Assembly: GCA_013036095.1 (NCBI GenBank)
Contig: JAAXCW010000001.1
Span: forward strand, 310,001 to 374,000
Reading direction: 5' to 3'
Length of the DNA stretch: 64,000 nucleotides
Origin: Vulcanimicrobiota bacterium
GTDB lineage: Bacteria > Vulcanimicrobiota > Vulcanimicrobiia > Vulcanimicrobiales > Vulcanimicrobiaceae
The notes below the pieces were generated by a model. That model had not been told where the DNA came from. It ran no database searches and saw only the letters and a program-made list of their open reading frames with translations. Shown one piece after another: positions 44,192 to 52,305 of the stretch. A program made the position numbers and the translations under genes. Within the stretch, counting starts at the first letter, position 1, and the number at the start of each line of letters is the position of its first letter.

Positions 44192-45282
44192 ACGTTAAAC
44201 CGAAAGTTCACTACATCGCCTTCTCGCATCACGTAATCCTTACCCTCGCTGCGCACCTTGCCCGCGGCCCGCAGCGCGTCCATCGTTTTGTATCGCACGT
44301 AGTCGGCGTAGTCTACGATTTCTGCACGAATGAAGCCGCGCTCGATGTCAGAGTGAATGGTGCCGGCGGCTTGCGGCGCCTTGGTCCCGCGCTCGATGGG
44401 CCAGGCGCGGCTCTCCTTGGGGCCGGCGGTCAGAAACGTCATCAGGCCGAGCGCGTCGTAGGCGCTGGCCGCCAGACGGTCCAGACCGCTGCGCTCGATG
44501 CCGAGCTCGTGGCGGAATTCCACGGCCTCGGCGTCCGTCAGCCCGGCCAGTTCGGCCTCGACCTTGCCGCTCAAGACGACGACGCGGCTGCCCTCCGCCT
44601 TCGCAATGGCCTCCACGGCTTGAACCAGCGGGCCAGGCTGCGCGAGTTGCTCCTCGTCGACGTTGGCCACGTAGAGCAGCGGCTTGGCGGTCAGCAGAAA
44701 CGATTCGGCGGCCACCTCCGCTTCGTCAGAGCCCGCCGGAAACGAGCGCGCCGGCCGCCCTTGTTCGAGCGTCGCGATCAAATGCTCGGTGGCCGCGACT
44801 TTGGGCCGCATCTTCGGATTAGCGCGAGCCTCCCGCGCGAGTTTGTCGACCCGTTTCTGCAGGGATGCTAGGTCAGCCAGCGCGAGTTCGAGGCCGACGA
44901 TTTCGATATCGCGGGCCGGATCGGGGCCGCCCTCGACGTGCACGACATTCTCGTCGTGAAAGCATCGGACGACCATCGCGATTGCGTCGGTCTCGCGAAT
45001 GTGGCTCAGGAATGCGTTGCCGAGCCCCTGCCCCGAGCTCGCGCCGCGCACCAAGCCGGCAATGTCGACGAAGCGCACGGTCGCCGGAACGATCCGCTCG
45101 GATTTTTCCAGCTCCGCGAGCGCGTCGAGCCGCTCGTCGGGCACCGGCACCTCGCCGACATTGGGTTCGATCGTGGCGAACGGGTAGTTGGCAGCCAGCG
45201 CCTGCGCGGACCGCGTGAGCGCGTTAAAGATTGTGGACTTGCCGACGTTGGGCAAGCCGACGATACCGCAGGATAGCGCCAT
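44188..45282 (-). CDS. ychF: Ribosome-binding ATPase YchF
   Basis: 364 residues from ATG 45282 (family length about 363); sequence upstream in frame belongs to the opposite strand gene. G1 GLPNVGKSTIFNALT, G3 DIAGLVRGASSGQGLGNAFL, and the NxxE form of G4 (YVANVDEEQL) that switches specificity to ATP. A coiled-coil insertion follows G3, and a C-terminal TGS domain ends the protein. It binds ribosomes and is linked to stress control. Overlaps gdhA by 4 nt. Confidence 0.97.
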   Translation of the reverse strand: MALSCGIVGLPNVGKSTIFNALTRSAQALAANYPFATIEPNVGEVPVPDERLDALAELEKSERIVPATVRFVDIAGLVRGASSGQGLGNAFLSHIRETDAIAMVVRCFHDENVVHVEGGPDPARDIEIVGLELALADLASLQKRVDKLAREARANPKMRPKVAATEHLIATLEQGRPARSFPAGSDEAEVAAESFLLTAKPLLYVANVDEEQLAQPGPLVQAVEAIAKAEGSRVVVLSGKVEAELAGLTDAEAVEFRHELGIERSGLDRLAASAYDALGLMTFLTAGPKESRAWPIERGTKAPQAAGTIHSDIERGFIRAEIVDYADYVRYKTMDALRAAGKVRSEGKDYVMREGDVVNFRFNV

Positions 45283-45361
45283 GGAACGGCGCTCCGTTCG
45301 GCTGGGCTGCTGCCGCGACCTGGCAGGCAGAGCGCTTCCGAGCGCGTACGTTTGGATCAGC

Positions 45362-45835
45362 ATGCGCCAGATGAAGGTCGATAAGCTCGGGATCGATCTG
45401 CTCACGCACGATCCGGTCGTCATCCTCAAAGACGTCGACGGACAACGTTTCCTTCCAATTCTCATCGGTCCGTTCGAAGCGACCGCGATTGCGCTGGCGC
45501 TCGAAGGAGCGCAAGTTCCGCGCCCGCTCACGCACGATTTGATTCGCACGATATTCGAAACGCTCGAGGCGCGGCTCGAACAAGTCGTCATCCACGACAT
45601 CCGCGAATCCACGTTCTTCGCCAAACTCGTCGTGCGAAAGAACGGCGAGCTGCAAGAAGTCGACACGCGTCCCTCCGACGGCATCGCGCTTGCGCTGCGC
45701 ATGAGCGCGCCGATTTACGTCTCCGACAAAATCGTGCTCGAAGAATCGATCTCCAGCGAAAAAACGGGCGAAGCGGATATCGAGAAGTTCAAAAAGTTCA
45801 TCGAAGATCTCAAACCCAGCGATTTTAACCGCTAG
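45362..45835 (+). CDS. Bifunctional nuclease-domain (DUF151) protein
   Basis: 157 residues from ATG 45362 (a second Met three codons later is possible). The core MKVDKLGIDLLTHDPVVILK, LPILIGPFEATAIALALEG and RPSDGIALALRMSAPIYVSD are the hallmarks of the BFN/DUF151 family. A UVR-like Lys-rich C-terminus (IEKFKKFIEDLKPSDF) follows, as in many bacterial members. Some relatives have DNase or RNase activity; the bacterial role is unclear. Divergent from ychF. Confidence 0.9.
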   Translation: MRQMKVDKLGIDLLTHDPVVILKDVDGQRFLPILIGPFEATAIALALEGAQVPRPLTHDLIRTIFETLEARLEQVVIHDIRESTFFAKLVVRKNGELQEVDTRPSDGIALALRMSAPIYVSDKIVLEESISSEKTGEADIEKFKKFIEDLKPSDFNR

Positions 45836-45873
45836 CGAGGGGCTCGGCAGTTTTCTAAAGAACAGCGCCCGCC

Positions 45874-46677
45874 ATGCAGACGAAAGAACGCGCCGACATC
45901 GGCGTCTTTGGGGGATCCGGCTTTTATTCGCTGATCGAAAATGCGCGCGAAGTCGAGGTCGAGACGCCGTACGGTTCACCGAGCGATGCTTTTGCTCTGG
46001 GCGAGATCGCCGGCAAGAAGGTCGCCTTTCTGCCGCGCCACGGCAAGGCCCATCGCATTCCGCCGCATATGATCAATTATCGCGCCAACATGTGGGCGAT
46101 GAAAGCGCTTGGCGTAACGCGCATTATCGGGCCGACCGCCTGCGGTTCGCTGGCCAAGAAAGTCAAGCCGGGTTCGATGGTCGTCGCGGATCAGGTGGTC
46201 GATCGGACTACCGGCCGCGTCGACACGTTCTACGACGGACCCATCACCACGCACGTCAGTTTCGCCGACCCGTACTGTCCGCAGCTGCGGCCGATCGCGA
46301 TCGAGGCGCTGAAATCGCTGGATATCGACACTCACGAACGCGGCACGATTGTCGTCGTGCAGGGACCGCGATTCTCCACCCGCTCGGAATCCAAGTGGTT
46401 CGCCTCGGCAGGTTGGGAAGTCATCAACATGACGCAATATCCGGAGTGCTATCTCGCGCGCGAACTTGAGATGTGCTACGTCAACATCTCGCTGATCACC
46501 GATTACGACGTCGGCTTGGAAGGTTTGGAGGGGCCGCCCGTCTCGCATCATGAGGTCATCGAAGTCTTCAACCGCAACAACGCCCGCGTGAAGGGCGCGA
46601 TCGCGCGCATTATCGAGAAAACCGACGTCAAAGCTACATGCGCCTGCCAATCGGCGCTGCAAGGTGCGCGCGCGTGA
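45874..46677 (+). CDS. mtnP: S-methyl-5'-thioadenosine phosphorylase
   Basis: 267 residues. IGVFGGSGFYSLIENA, ETPYGSPSDAF, the phosphate/ribose block FLPRHGKAHRIPPHMINYRA, TACGSLAKKVKPGSMVVADQ, and VQGPRFSTRSESKWFAS match the MTAP branch of type 2 purine nucleoside phosphorylases. It cleaves MTA, the by-product of polyamine synthesis, which fits the basic amino acid decarboxylase found later in the window. Methylthioinosine phosphorylase is the main alternative. GTGA overlap with the next gene. Confidence 0.9.
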   Translation: MQTKERADIGVFGGSGFYSLIENAREVEVETPYGSPSDAFALGEIAGKKVAFLPRHGKAHRIPPHMINYRANMWAMKALGVTRIIGPTACGSLAKKVKPGSMVVADQVVDRTTGRVDTFYDGPITTHVSFADPYCPQLRPIAIEALKSLDIDTHERGTIVVVQGPRFSTRSESKWFASAGWEVINMTQYPECYLARELEMCYVNISLITDYDVGLEGLEGPPVSHHEVIEVFNRNNARVKGAIARIIEKTDVKATCACQSALQGARA

Positions 46678-47369
46678 CGCGCAACGTCGACCTAGCGATG
46701 TACGTGCGCGCGCTGCCGCTCTACGCGCGCAATCTCGGCGTGCTCTTTCCGCCGCTGATGGCCGCATTGATCGCGATCGCCTTGATGTACGTCGGAACGT
46801 GGTTTTTTGCGGCAAGCGGCGGCGCGGGCATCGGCATCATCGCGCTGCTCATCAACATCATGTACGGCTTCGCGTTCGGCATCTCGCTGATTTTTGCCGA
46901 TGATGCATGGCGTCACGAGCGCGCGAGCTTGCCTTCAGCGTGGAACGACGGCCGGCGCAAGGCCGGGAATATTCTGATTGCCGTGATCGGATTTTTCTTC
47001 TTGACTTGGGTTGCGCGATACATCGGCGCGATGAGCGGCAGCAGTTACATCGCATTGGCCCTCGGTGCGCTCGCCTTGTGGGCTTTCATCTACGCGATTC
47101 CGGCCGCCGCGATCGGCGGAACCCCGGGCGGCGCGTCGCTCTCCGCGTCATTACAAGCCGCGCGGCGTCAGCCGCTGGCGACCGCTATCCTCGTCATCGT
47201 TTGTCTCATCGTGTGGATCGGGCTCACGCAATACGCGGTCCAATGGCTGCCGTTCAACGAAATCGGCAATGAAATTGCGGTCGCATTACTGACGGCGATC
47301 GCGCTCGGATACATCGCCCTGGTTGTCGCAAAGCAGTATAGCGATTTAGCTTTTCGCCCGTACTGGTAG
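46674..47369 (+). CDS. Integral membrane protein, unknown family
   Basis: 231 residues from the GTG at 46674 (overlapping the mtnP stop as GTGA). About six hydrophobic segments, including PPLMAALIAIALMYVGTWFF and GIGIIALLINIMYGFAFGIS, with a DDAWRHERASLPSAWNDGRR loop. That segment is reminiscent of membrane proteins with an internal DUF4013-like layout, but I cannot assign a family. It ends against the convergent holB gene with a 24-nt overlap. Confidence 0.7.
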   Translation: MTRNVDLAMYVRALPLYARNLGVLFPPLMAALIAIALMYVGTWFFAASGGAGIGIIALLINIMYGFAFGISLIFADDAWRHERASLPSAWNDGRRKAGNILIAVIGFFFLTWVARYIGAMSGSSYIALALGALALWAFIYAIPAAAIGGTPGGASLSASLQAARRQPLATAILVIVCLIVWIGLTQYAVQWLPFNEIGNEIAVALLTAIALGYIALVVAKQYSDLAFRPYW

Positions 47370-48353
47370 CGACATGCGGACAAACTCGCTCACAAGGGCT
47401 GGCGAGACGTTCGTACGTGCGAGCTTTTGCGCTTCGCCGATTTTCGTGAGCGCGCCGATCGCCGAGGCGGCGTCGATCTTTGGAAGCTTCTTAAGTTTGG
47501 GTTCGTAATCAACCGCAAGCGCATCGCCGGCTGCGACGCCTTCAGAGCGTAACGCGATCCAATCGCGCATCAACGTCTTGACGATCTCCAGCCCTTCGTC
47601 GAGCGTTTCGCGCGAGGCCCAGGCTCCTTCGGGCGTTGCCCCCTTTACGACCTCGAAAAACCAATCCGCAACTTGGTCGCGCAGCAGTTCCTCGTCGTCG
47701 GAAAGGGCCGCGAGCGCTCGCGTCGCCGAACCTTGTGAAAGCGCGGCGCCGAGCTGAGCCTTTTTCTGATCGAAGCCCTTCGCGAGCAGAATTTCGACGA
47801 CTTCGGATTGGCGCAATGATGGAAAACGCACTTCGACCAACCGCGATCGAATCGTGGCAAGCAACCGCGAGGGCGTGGGCGTCGTCAGCAAGAGTACGAC
47901 GCGTGGCGGCGGCTCTTCGAAGAATTTTAGCAGCGCGTTAGCGGCGGCCGGCGAGGCAAAATCGATATCGCCCAACACGAAGATGCGGAACCCGCCCGAA
48001 TACGACTGCAGCGAAAGCTGCCGGACAAGGTCGCGCGATGTCATTGCGTCGGCTTCGTGAAAGGCCATCGGCTCGTCGGCCTCGCCTATCTTCAGCGCGC
48101 CGACGCTCTCCAAGAGATCGGGGTGACGCGTCTCTTCCTTGCCGGTGAGTTTGCACGCCGTGCACGTTCCGTCGTATCCGAGCACGTGCTCCTTGGGCGC
48201 TTCACAAAGCAGCGACTGCGCCAGCCGCCGCGCAAACGTTTTCTTTCCAACTCCTGGCGGCCCGGTAAAAAGATAGGCGTGCGCGATCGTCTCTTTGGTG
48301 AGTCGTCCGAAGAAACGCTTGGGGCCTTCCGCCCCGACGACGTCAAAGTACAT
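47346..48353 (-). CDS. holB: DNA polymerase III delta' subunit (clamp loader)
   Basis: 335 residues from ATG 48353; the in-frame extension to 48509 is antisense to tmk. AAA+ fold with Walker A LFTGPPGVGKKTFARRLAQS, a zinc-type cluster (LLCEAPKE and GTCTACKLTGKEETRHPD), and the sensor region SPAAANALLKFFEEPP followed by LLTTPTPSRLLATIRSR. The FEEPP motif is characteristic of delta' and DnaX. The tmk-holB pairing is common in bacteria. Its start overlaps the end of tmk by 11 nt. Confidence 0.92.
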   Translation of the reverse strand: MYFDVVGAEGPKRFFGRLTKETIAHAYLFTGPPGVGKKTFARRLAQSLLCEAPKEHVLGYDGTCTACKLTGKEETRHPDLLESVGALKIGEADEPMAFHEADAMTSRDLVRQLSLQSYSGGFRIFVLGDIDFASPAAANALLKFFEEPPPRVVLLLTTPTPSRLLATIRSRLVEVRFPSLRQSEVVEILLAKGFDQKKAQLGAALSQGSATRALAALSDDEELLRDQVADWFFEVVKGATPEGAWASRETLDEGLEIVKTLMRDWIALRSEGVAAGDALAVDYEPKLKKLPKIDAASAIGALTKIGEAQKLARTNVSPALVSEFVRMSLPVRAKS

Positions 48354-48948
48354 GCCGGATCGCTTCCATGGCACCTTGGAACACCTGCGCTTCGTCGCGC
48401 TCGCCGTCGATGACGACGATTCGCGGATCGCTCTTGGCAAGCTCCAGAAATCCGGCGCGCGCACGGCGGTGAAATGCTTCTTCCATCTTTTCCAGACGGT
48501 CGTCGACATTGCCGCGCCGGTGCAGCCGCTCGCGCGAAGTTTCGTACGGCACGTCGATGAGCAAGGTGAGGTCGGGCATTAAGCCCCCCGTGGCGGCGTC
48601 GCAAATGGCGCGCACCGCAGCGAGCCGCTGCTCCCGCCCGTAACCTTGGTATGCGAGCGAAGAATCGACATAACGATCGCAGAGGACGAGCGTGCCGGCT
48701 CCGAGCGCCGGACGGATGACGTCGGTGACGAGCTGCGCGCGCGACGCGTTCACGAGCAGCGTCTCGGCCATCGCACTCAGCTCGAAGTGCGGTTCGATGA
48801 AGACGCGCCGGATGGCGTCGCCGGCCGGCGTTCCGCCGGGCTCGCGCGTCACGAGCAGGTCGCGGCCTTCTTTGCGGAGCTCCGCTTCAACGGCCGAAAG
48901 CAGCGTGGTTTTGCCGCTGCCTTCGATGCCTTCGAATGAGATAAACAG
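48343..48948 (-). CDS. tmk: Thymidylate kinase with apparent CTG start
   Basis: 201 residues if started at CTG 48948. The frame upstream is closed by the TAG stop of the previous gene (48952-48954), leaving only one codon (CCG) between stop and CTG. The first ATG/GTG/TTG in frame is a GTG after the P-loop. From CTG the protein reads MFISFEGIEGSGKTTLL, the normal Tmk N-terminus. Other motifs: TREPGGTPAG, LCDRYVDSSLAYQG and the lid RRGNVDDRLEKM. It phosphorylates dTMP. Normal length supports this start. Confidence 0.9.
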   Translation of the reverse strand: MFISFEGIEGSGKTTLLSAVEAELRKEGRDLLVTREPGGTPAGDAIRRVFIEPHFELSAMAETLLVNASRAQLVTDVIRPALGAGTLVLCDRYVDSSLAYQGYGREQRLAAVRAICDAATGGLMPDLTLLIDVPYETSRERLHRRGNVDDRLEKMEEAFHRRARAGFLELAKSDPRIVVIDGERDEAQVFQGAMEAIRHVL

Positions 48949-48951
48949 CGG

Positions 48952-49923
48952 CTACGCCGGCTTCGGCAAGAAGTGAAAGATCGAGATATTAAAGTTGACG
49001 ACGCCCTTATTCTCGTTCGAACCGATATTGACCGAGACCATCGAATCGCTGTTATCCCAACGGTAGTCGTCCAACAAGAGCGCCGATGCATCGGTCACGG
49101 CGGTAAATCCGCTCGGGATCGCTGCGTAGACCGCCGCACGCACGGGTTCTTCCAGCGCGGCTTTCGTGCCCGCCATCGAAATCGTGTCGCAGTTCAGCAC
49201 CCACTTCGGTTGAAAATCCTTGAAGCCGTAGCCGTTTGTCACGTTCGAGATGTCGCATTTGCCAAACATGGACCCAAAGGAAGCGTTCAGTGGATAACTA
49301 TCCTCACCCAAAATGTCTTTCTTCTTCCCGGGCGCGCGCAGCGCGGCAAAATTATTCACGGCATCGGGTAGCGCCAATCGCATCAGGTTCGAAACGCCAC
49401 TGGTCAGCTGCTGCAGCTGGGTTTTGCTCGGCGGATTCAGCACGTGCACCGGCTTGGCGAGATCTCGCCCTACTTGAACGATGAAAGAATCCTTATAGAC
49501 GTTGATCACGACCCACTCGGCGTTGGCCGGATTGCGCCAAGTAAGGGTCGGATAGGAATAGCTCACCGTGCGATGGAGCGAGAACGCGGAAAGCACCGGA
49601 CCCAACTGCGCCCTGATGTAGGCTTCGGTCTTCGGCATCGTCCATGTCGTATTCCATCGGTCGTTGACATACCAGTTCTCGGGATATTTTCCGCGGGCGT
49701 ATTGATCGTAGATCTTGCACGCCGCGCACATCCCCGGTTTTTTCAACGGTTTGTACTCGACGTAATACGTATCGGAGTCGTACTTGGAGCCGCGCATCGG
49801 CGCGAAATTCTGAGCCGCCATCGGCAGAATCGACCGCACGAAGGTTCCAAGCGACGTTTTCGCCGGTTTGGGCGCGGCCCCGAGCAACACCAAAATACTC
49901 GCAAGATAAACGATTTTTCGCAT
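48952..49923 (-). CDS. Secreted hypothetical protein
   Basis: 323 residues with a signal peptide (MRKIVYLASILVLLGAAPKP). It contains a CAACKIYDQYARG motif (two Cys, C-A-A-C) near residue 66 and two further Cys (FGKCDISNV, VLNCDTISM), suggesting disulfides. The overall pattern is mixed alpha/beta and I recognise no family. It ends in TAG, directly in frame with tmk. Function unknown. Confidence 0.7.
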   Translation of the reverse strand: MRKIVYLASILVLLGAAPKPAKTSLGTFVRSILPMAAQNFAPMRGSKYDSDTYYVEYKPLKKPGMCAACKIYDQYARGKYPENWYVNDRWNTTWTMPKTEAYIRAQLGPVLSAFSLHRTVSYSYPTLTWRNPANAEWVVINVYKDSFIVQVGRDLAKPVHVLNPPSKTQLQQLTSGVSNLMRLALPDAVNNFAALRAPGKKKDILGEDSYPLNASFGSMFGKCDISNVTNGYGFKDFQPKWVLNCDTISMAGTKAALEEPVRAAVYAAIPSGFTAVTDASALLLDDYRWDNSDSMVSVNIGSNENKGVVNFNISIFHFLPKPA

Positions 49924-49932
49924 GCGGTGTAC

Positions 49933-51441
49933 TTAGGCTTTAAATATCCGCACCCTTCGATTCGGCTCGAGACCCGTGCTGCGCGACTGCAGGCGGTACT
50001 TCTCAGCGACTTGGTGCTGCATCCGGCGCAGATACGAGGTCTGCGGCGAAAGCTCGATGGCCTGGCTGTCGAGAAGGACCTGGTAGACGGCTTCCTCGGC
50101 TTCCCGCAGCGCAATCTCTTCGTTGTCGAGCGAGGGCAGATTGAAAACGTCTTTGAGGCAGCTTTGAATCTGAGTGGTCGTGTTGGTCTTGATCGCGTAG
50201 ATCGGAATGTTTTCCGAGGCGATCTGTTTGAGCCGCGGTTGCTCTTTACGCTCTAAGGCTTTTAACGTCAGCACCACATCGGCGTCGTCCCACTTGCGCG
50301 CGATGGATGCGTTGACGCGCAGGTTGTGGACGGCGCGCTCGATCTTGTTGCGCGAGACGCCGTAAGGGAAAATCATCAGCGGCTTTTCGCGGTCTTCTTC
50401 CGGCACGTCGTAGCTGGGCGCCATCGCGATGTGCGGCATGGACTCCGTGTCGGCTTCCTGCACTATGGAAACGCCGGCGGGGGTGCGCTGGCGGATCTCC
50501 GGCTGCGGCTGGTAACCTCGTAGAAGCGCGTCGACGACTTCGCCGACATTTTTGTGAATCGCGAGGCGGTCGCGATCGTGAATCTCCACGACCACGTCGA
50601 AGGTCGGGGGCGCCTTGCGCTCGAGCACCGTCTTGCGCGTTCCGCGCCGCCGCGCTTCTTCGTCAGAAAGCGTGACCGCGCCGATACCGCCCATCAGGTC
50701 CGCTAGCGTCGGATTCATCAGCAGATTTTCCAGCGTCTGGCCGTGCGCGGTTCCGATCAGCACCACGCCGCGCTCGGCGATGGTGCGCGCGGCTTCAGCC
50801 TCGGCTGCCGTTCCGATTTCGTCGATGACGATAACTTGCGGCATGTGGTTTTCAACCGCTTCGATCATAACGCCGTGCTGCAGCGCCGGATCGGTCACTT
50901 GCATGCGGCGCGCCGTGCCGATTCCCGGATGCGGAATGTCGCTGTCACCGGCGATTTCATTGGAAGTATCGACGATCACCACGCGCTTGCGATCTTCGGA
51001 TAGCATGCGCGCGCACTCGCGGAGCATCGTCGTTTTGCCCACACCGGGGCGTCCTAATAAGCAAATCGATTTACCGCTGCGCAAAATATCGAGGATGATG
51101 TCGATCGTGCCGTAGACCGCGCGGCCGACGCGGCATGTCAGGCCGACGATTTTTCCAGTCCGGTTGCGGATCGCGCTGATGCGGTGCAGCGTTTGTTCGA
51201 TGCCCGCGCGATTGTCGGCTCCGAATGCCGAGAGGCGCGAGCTGACCTGCGCGATATCTTCGGCCGAGACCGGCGTCTCCGAGAGATAGACGAAGTCGTT
51301 TTCGAAGCGCGCTTCCGGTGGACGCCCGAGGTCGAGTACAACCTCGATCATATCCTCGAGGTTGGGCAGCCGGACGAGCGATTGCCGTATCGGGAGTGGG
51401 AAAATGTCGAGGAGTTGCGTCAGCTCCCAGTTAGGAGCCAT
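49933..51441 (-). CDS. R3H-domain P-loop ATPase (SpoIIIAA/Ycf45-like)
   Basis: 502 residues from ATG 51441; a TTG at 51468 would add nine residues. An N-terminal domain (MAPNWELTQLLDIFPLPIRQ) resembles SpoIIIAA, followed by a secretion-type ATPase core with Walker A LLGRPGVGKTTMLRECA and Walker B PQVIVIDEIGTAAEAEAART. A C-terminal R3H nucleic acid-binding domain has RRMQHQVAEKYRLQSRSTGL followed by EPNRRVRIF. This layout is that of cyanobacterial/plastid Ycf45 rather than Bacillus SpoIIIAA. Role unknown; RNA or ssDNA binding is inferred. Confidence 0.9.
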   Translation of the reverse strand: MAPNWELTQLLDIFPLPIRQSLVRLPNLEDMIEVVLDLGRPPEARFENDFVYLSETPVSAEDIAQVSSRLSAFGADNRAGIEQTLHRISAIRNRTGKIVGLTCRVGRAVYGTIDIILDILRSGKSICLLGRPGVGKTTMLRECARMLSEDRKRVVIVDTSNEIAGDSDIPHPGIGTARRMQVTDPALQHGVMIEAVENHMPQVIVIDEIGTAAEAEAARTIAERGVVLIGTAHGQTLENLLMNPTLADLMGGIGAVTLSDEEARRRGTRKTVLERKAPPTFDVVVEIHDRDRLAIHKNVGEVVDALLRGYQPQPEIRQRTPAGVSIVQEADTESMPHIAMAPSYDVPEEDREKPLMIFPYGVSRNKIERAVHNLRVNASIARKWDDADVVLTLKALERKEQPRLKQIASENIPIYAIKTNTTTQIQSCLKDVFNLPSLDNEEIALREAEEAVYQVLLDSQAIELSPQTSYLRRMQHQVAEKYRLQSRSTGLEPNRRVRIFKA

Positions 51442-51499
51442 GGATTCGGCTTTAATGGCCAACACCAATCCTCACTAAGAATTCCGTTTGGTGTATTTT

Positions 51500-52291
51500 T
51501 TACACGGCCGGCACAAAGGCCTTCACGGCCGCTGCGCACGCATCCGGCTGCTCGCCAAAAACAACGTGTCCGGAATTTTCAACCGGCACGACCCGCGAAT
51601 TCGGCAGATGGCCGCTCATGGTTGCTACGACTTCTCGGTGCAATTTTAGGGCATGAGTGCCAACGAGCAGCAAACACGGAATGTTTATCACTTCCAAGTC
51701 GGTGGCGGATAACCCGTATTCGGGGGCTTGCAAATCACGAAACATTCCGTTTGCATTAGCACGAAACGGCTCGCGCTGCTGTTCGCTGAGCAGACTCCAA
51801 TATGAACCGCAAGCCTCGTTATAAAAAGCGTCCACCGCTGAACGTGGCCCGCCGGCTGTGACCGCCTCCTCGATTTTTGGCTGCATCGTCGCAAGAAGCG
51901 CGCGAGCGTCTGATTCGGCCAGACTGAAGATGGTGGGTTCGCCGAGCACCATGCCCTTAACGAGATGATCTTGCCGGCGTGCCACCTCAACCGCAACTGC
52001 GGCGCCCCAACTGAGCGCGACAATGTGACAAGCCCCTACGTCCAGCGCCCGTATGAGTGCGGACGCGTCCTGTGCGTCGTCCTCAATTCCGCCATTCGTG
52101 TCCTGTCCCGCGGAGCTGCGCGCGTTCCCGCGCCGGTCGTAGCTGATGCAACGAAAATCCGGGGACAGACGCGAGATCATGGGCTCCCACATCGCCGCGC
52201 TTCCGCCCGTTCCGTGAATAAACAGCAACGGCGTACCCGATCCGCTCGACTCATAGTACAGGCTGGTTCCATTTACGGCGACCGTCGGCAT
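51500..52291 (-). CDS. Alpha/beta hydrolase
   Basis: 263 residues from ATG 52291, with AAGGAG upstream. LLFIHGTGGSAAMWEPMISR forms the oxyanion loop, the nucleophile is Ser in IVALSWGAAVAVEVARR, and the catalytic His is in VENSGHVVFGEQPD. No signal peptide. It is of the haloperoxidase/esterase-like group with a small cap domain. The substrate is not inferable. It lies 14 nt downstream of the decarboxylase gene on the same strand, so they may be one mRNA. Confidence 0.9.
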   Translation of the reverse strand: MPTVAVNGTSLYYESSGSGTPLLFIHGTGGSAAMWEPMISRLSPDFRCISYDRRGNARSSAGQDTNGGIEDDAQDASALIRALDVGACHIVALSWGAAVAVEVARRQDHLVKGMVLGEPTIFSLAESDARALLATMQPKIEEAVTAGGPRSAVDAFYNEACGSYWSLLSEQQREPFRANANGMFRDLQAPEYGLSATDLEVINIPCLLLVGTHALKLHREVVATMSGHLPNSRVVPVENSGHVVFGEQPDACAAAVKAFVPAV

Positions 52292-52305
52292 AGGCTTCTC
52301 CTTCA

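Noticed and set aside
49933-51441. SpoIIIAA-like ATPase as proof of sporulation
   Set aside because: The R3H domain and layout fit Ycf45-type proteins of non-spore formers, and no other spoIIIA gene adjoins it.
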